Part shown: piece by piece, positions 6,480 to 8,831 of the stretch | Layout of the letters: every line of letters starts with the position of its first letter | How positions within the stretch are numbered: position 1 is the stretch's first letter | Assembly (NCBI GenBank): GCA_947372575.1 | Contig: CANBUF010000060.1 | Coordinates: 1 to 8,831, forward strand | From: Alcaligenaceae bacterium | GTDB taxonomy: Bacteria > Pseudomonadota > Gammaproteobacteria > Burkholderiales > Burkholderiaceae | Length of the DNA stretch: 8,831 nt | Direction: 5' to 3' | Program-made: the position numbers and the translations under genes | The notes under the pieces: generated by a model | What the model was told of the DNA's origin: nothing | What the model saw: only the letters and a program-made list of their open reading frames with translations | Databases searched by the model: none

Positions 6480-7446
6480 TGCGACACGACTCTGCATCCT
6501 CCTCATGATCACGCTGTCCGGAGTATTCTCTGGCACGCTCACTCAAGCAGAAACATTCCCCTCCAAACCATTACGGCTAGTGGTTCCCTACCCTCCCGGT
6601 GGTGGTGCCGATGGCAATGCCCGCCTGCTCGCCCAACCCATGTCCATCATGCTGGGTCAACCCATCGTGGTTGAAAATCGCCCCGGCGCAAGCGGTATCC
6701 TGGCTGCCAATACCGTCCTGCAGTCGCCTGCAGATGGCTACACCATGCTGTTTGATACCTTCCCGTATGTAGTCAATGCTGTTCTGCACAAACTCACATT
6801 CGATCCGATGAAGGATCTTGTCCCCGTGTCACAGGCAATCAATATGCCCCTGATTCTGGTGGTACCCGAGTCGACACCCTTTCATAACATCCAGGAACTC
6901 ATCGCTTTTGCCAAAGCCAATCCGGGTAAATTGAACTACGGCTCTTATGGCGCAGGCGGTGCAGCGCACCTGGCCGCCGAAATGCTGGCCCGCGATGCGG
7001 GCATTGACTGGGTGCATGTGCCCTACAAGGGCGGCGCCCCCGCCATGGCCGATGTGCTGGCAGGTCGTCTGTCCGCTTATTTCACCAATCCAATTACCGG
7101 ACTGGCACATATTCAATCAGGCAAAATTCGCGCACTCGCCACAACCGGATCCCAGCGCATGAAAGTTTTACCTGAGGTTCCAACCATCAGTGAAAGTGGC
7201 TACAAAGGCTTTGAGGTTGTTGAATGGAATGGTTTCTTTGTCCCTGCAGGCACGCCACCCGACATCATCACAAAACTCTCCGATACCATTCGGCTGGCGA
7301 CGCAAAAACCTGAAGTCCAACAACGCATGAACGCTCAGGGCGTTGAGCCCGTTGGCAATACACCAGAGCAATTCGCAACATTTTTACAAGGCCAGATTGA
7401 AAAATGGGGCGCACTGGTCAAAAGCAATAACATTCGCGCCGATTGA
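6469..7446 (+). CDS. Bug/TctC-family periplasmic solute receptor with Sec signal
   Basis: Second tripartite tricarboxylate-type receptor, divergent from the first. The frame is open back to 6331, but the N-terminus there would overlap the opposite gene. ATG at 6469, preceded by AGAGAC, gives a 325-aa precursor with a standard Sec signal peptide: R7, a hydrophobic core, and cleavage after LTQA at residue 27. Family motifs are KPLRLVVPYPPGGGADGNAR (33-52), LGQPIVVENRPGASG (62-76), SPADGYTMLF, HVPYKGGAPAMADVLAGR and PEVPTISESGYKGFEVVEW. These match the family consensus more fully than the neighbouring receptor does, with PPGGG against SAGGA and RPGASG against RSGGNA, so the two probably bind different ligands. 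No TctA/TctB gene is adjacent; the receptor must share a membrane part encoded elsewhere or act as a sensor. The CMD-like gene follows after 30 nt and is probably in the same operon. Confidence 0.93.
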   Translation: MTAYATRLCILLMITLSGVFSGTLTQAETFPSKPLRLVVPYPPGGGADGNARLLAQPMSIMLGQPIVVENRPGASGILAANTVLQSPADGYTMLFDTFPYVVNAVLHKLTFDPMKDLVPVSQAINMPLILVVPESTPFHNIQELIAFAKANPGKLNYGSYGAGGAAHLAAEMLARDAGIDWVHVPYKGGAPAMADVLAGRLSAYFTNPITGLAHIQSGKIRALATTGSQRMKVLPEVPTISESGYKGFEVVEWNGFFVPAGTPPDIITKLSDTIRLATQKPEVQQRMNAQGVEPVGNTPEQFATFLQGQIEKWGALVKSNNIRAD

Positions 7447-7476
7447 ACCACATCAACAGTTACCGGAGACAACACC

Positions 7477-8172
7477 ATGAAAAGCTGGAAAAAATTATTA
7501 TTCGTGAGCTTGCTCGCGACCACGTCACTCAATATTTACGCACAGGATGATCAGCGACGTTTCAAAATCACCCCTCTGAGTGAAATGACCCCCGAGCAGC
7601 GCACGTATTTTGAAGCACTCATGGCCGGACCGGTCTCAGGCACTGGTAGTGCTGGAGTCGTTCAAGGTGCAACGAGCCTGGGCGCCCCGTTCAACGTCTA
7701 TTTGCGTAGCCCCGTGCTCGCCGAACAATTACGTAAAGTGGGCGAACAAATCCGTTTTCATAGTTCGCTGCCAACTAAACTCAATGAATTTGCGATTCTG
7801 GTGACAGCACGTCACTGGGGTGCGCAATATGAATGGTTCGCCCATCATCGTCTCGCGTTGAAAGCCGGTCTTGAACCTGCCGTTGCAGAGCAACTGGCCG
7901 TCGGTAAGCGCCCAGTCGGGATGACGCCAGATGAGGCCGCCGTTTATGACTTTTCACACGAACTCCACACCAACCACAACGTCAGCGATACCACCTACAA
8001 AGCGGTAGTCGATCTGTTTGGCGAGCAAGGCGTAGTCGATCTGATTGCAGTCAATGGCTACTATGTCCTGGTATCCATGATTCTGAACGTTGACAGATCC
8101 CCTCTGCCCGCAGGTGTCAAAGCACCGCTGGCACCTTTACCAGCGGATCATGCTGCGCATGTGTCGAAGTAA
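7477..8172 (+). CDS. Exported carboxymuconolactone-decarboxylase (CMD)-like protein
   Basis: A 231-aa member of the CMD/AhpD-like fold. The family core is LGAPFNVYLRSPVLAEQL, then EFAILVTARHWGAQYEW (104-120) and HHRLALKAGL. Conserved E104, E119, W120 and H123 correspond to the E...EW..H pattern seen in such proteins. The CxxC of peroxidase-type AhpD is absent and the protein has no cysteine at all, so thiol peroxidase activity is unlikely. The N-terminus MKSWKKLLFVSLLATTSLNIYAQDD is a typical Sec signal peptide (YAQ cleavage near residue 23), placing it in the periplasm, which is unusual for a family mostly found in the cytosol. A strong GGAG (7465-7468) stands 8 nt before the ATG. It lies 30 nt after the Bug receptor gene, so it may act on, or help bind, the same solute. 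The actual reaction is unknown. Confidence 0.87.
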   Translation: MKSWKKLLFVSLLATTSLNIYAQDDQRRFKITPLSEMTPEQRTYFEALMAGPVSGTGSAGVVQGATSLGAPFNVYLRSPVLAEQLRKVGEQIRFHSSLPTKLNEFAILVTARHWGAQYEWFAHHRLALKAGLEPAVAEQLAVGKRPVGMTPDEAAVYDFSHELHTNHNVSDTTYKAVVDLFGEQGVVDLIAVNGYYVLVSMILNVDRSPLPAGVKAPLAPLPADHAAHVSK

Positions 8173-8193
8173 GACGTTTTGAAGTTGTCAGTC

Positions 8194-8248
8194 TCTGGAC
8201 CTCTGACTGAGTCGTAGTGGCTCAAACTCAGTCAGAACGAGCTCCAGA
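8194..8248. terminator. Long inverted repeat between convergent genes, likely bidirectional terminator
   Basis: TCTGACTGAGT (8202-8212) and ACTCAGTCAGA (8226-8236) are perfect 11-bp inverted repeats around a 13-nt loop. Outside them TCTGGA (8194-8199) pairs with TCCAGA (8243-8248), giving a two-stage stem with an asymmetric internal loop. It fills the 93-bp gap between the CMD-like gene and the MmgE/PrpD gene. Only a short CTTTTG follows on the plus strand, so it is not a textbook intrinsic terminator; an operator or RNA-stabilising hairpin is possible. Confidence 0.45.
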
Positions 8249-8265
8249 AGCTTTTGCAACCTTAC

Positions 8266-8831
8266 TCAAGGCCGTGCGGCAGAAAGAATGTCGAATAACG
8301 TATTTGTTCGATCCAGTTGGTCCAGTTGATCGGCGAGCTGAATCACCCGGTCAATGTCGCGGGCCGACAAACACGATTCGACGACATTTCGAAACTTGTA
8401 CTCAACATCTTCTTGACTCAGTGGGTTTTCTGGACTGCCGCGCCGATTGAGGATTTCGTGCGCAAACATGCGTCCATCGCGCGTCGTGACTGAGACACGC
8501 GCCGCATGGCGATAGTCGGCTCCCATGGCTTCGATTTCGAGATCAATTCGCGCGTGAATCCGGGGAATAAAGTTCAGAATTTTGGGGTCTGCTAATCGAT
8601 GTTCGGCATATTGCGCAACAAAAGCCATACCGTCGAAACCAGTCACGGCAATGCCATAAAAGAGATTCATTTGTGCAGCCGTCACACCTTGTGCCTTGTA
8701 TTCCCAGGCACAATGGGTATAGGTCATTGGGCTCATACCGATATCAACCTGCGCAATATCATCAGGTGTCAAATTGTGCGTTTTGAGTAAATAACTAAAG
8801 GCGTCCAGCGCAGAATGAATGCTGGTCACGC
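8266..8831 (-). CDS. MmgE/PrpD-family protein, C-terminal part (5' end outside the window)
   Basis: Family of 2-methylcitrate dehydratase, cis-aconitate decarboxylase and iminodisuccinate epimerase. About 188 codons are visible; the first possible start is a GTG at 8829, which is almost certainly internal because the family is usually 450-500 aa. Family features in order are SIHSALDAFSYLL, matching the H-x-x-(I/L)-DA segment; TPDDIAQVDIGMSP; AAQMNLFYGIAVTGFDG, equivalent to the AQFSLPYAVA...G block; RLADPKILNFIPRIHARID; VSVTTRDGRMFAHEI; and RGSPENPLSQEDVEYKFRNVV, the C-terminal G-x-P-x-NP...KF signature. The catalytic N-terminal domain is not visible, so activity cannot be assigned. The gene converges on the CMD-like gene. 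Given the carboxylate receptors nearby it may handle a di- or tricarboxylate, but this is inference. Confidence 0.88.
   Translation of the reverse strand, partial: VTSIHSALDAFSYLLKTHNLTPDDIAQVDIGMSPMTYTHCAWEYKAQGVTAAQMNLFYGIAVTGFDGMAFVAQYAEHRLADPKILNFIPRIHARIDLEIEAMGADYRHAARVSVTTRDGRMFAHEILNRRGSPENPLSQEDVEYKFRNVVESCLSARDIDRVIQLADQLDQLDRTNTLFDILSAARP

Noticed and set aside
6385..6546. Longer N-terminus for the leftward Bug receptor (54 extra residues)
   Set aside because: The extra segment is His- and Cys-containing, unlike any secretion leader, overlaps the divergent gene, and would bury the signal peptide. The ATG at 6384 fits better.
8217..8450. Plus-strand small open frame after the CMD-like gene
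   Set aside because: It lies mostly antisense to the clearly recognisable MmgE/PrpD gene, starts inside the inverted repeat, and has no ribosome-binding site.

Overview
The window looks like a chromosomal segment from a betaproteobacterium of the order Burkholderiales, most likely Alcaligenaceae-like. The basis is a PEP carboxylase of the long (about 950 aa) type, two orphan Bug/TctC solute receptors (a family greatly expanded in Bordetella, Cupriavidus and relatives) and moderate GC content. The genus cannot be fixed from the sequence alone. There are no tRNA or rRNA genes, insertion sequences, CRISPR arrays or phage genes.

Left part (1-4161). The window opens inside an unrecognised protein with one hydrophobic segment and a Pro/Lys/Glu-rich tail, whose C-terminal 108 codons are visible. 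It converges on ppc, the anaplerotic phosphoenolpyruvate carboxylase, which is on the minus strand. Divergent from ppc is a lone modA, a periplasmic molybdate/tungstate-binding protein, with no modB or modC beside it.

Right part (4184-8831). This is a catabolic-looking accessory block. A leftward pair encodes a Bug/TctC receptor and an iron-type alcohol dehydrogenase, only 6 nt apart. Divergent from it, across an 84-bp control region, a rightward pair encodes a second Bug/TctC receptor and an exported carboxymuconolactone-decarboxylase-like protein. The window ends in the C-terminal part of an MmgE/PrpD-family protein on the minus strand, convergent with that pair across an 11-bp inverted repeat. 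Taken together this suggests uptake and oxidation of one or more small carboxylic acids or alcohols, but the substrate cannot be read from the sequence and no TctA/TctB membrane partner is present.

Most distinctive observations: (i) a decayed, in-frame second copy of the last nine codons and stop of the alcohol dehydrogenase just beyond its own stop; (ii) a CMD-family protein with a Sec signal peptide and no cysteine, paired with a Bug receptor; (iii) a compact, nearly symmetrical divergent control region in which the predicted promoter of each gene overlaps the start of the other; (iv) different export signals on the two receptors, one twin-arginine-like and one plain Sec. Several start codons were moved inward from the longest open frame because of signal peptides and ribosome-binding sites.
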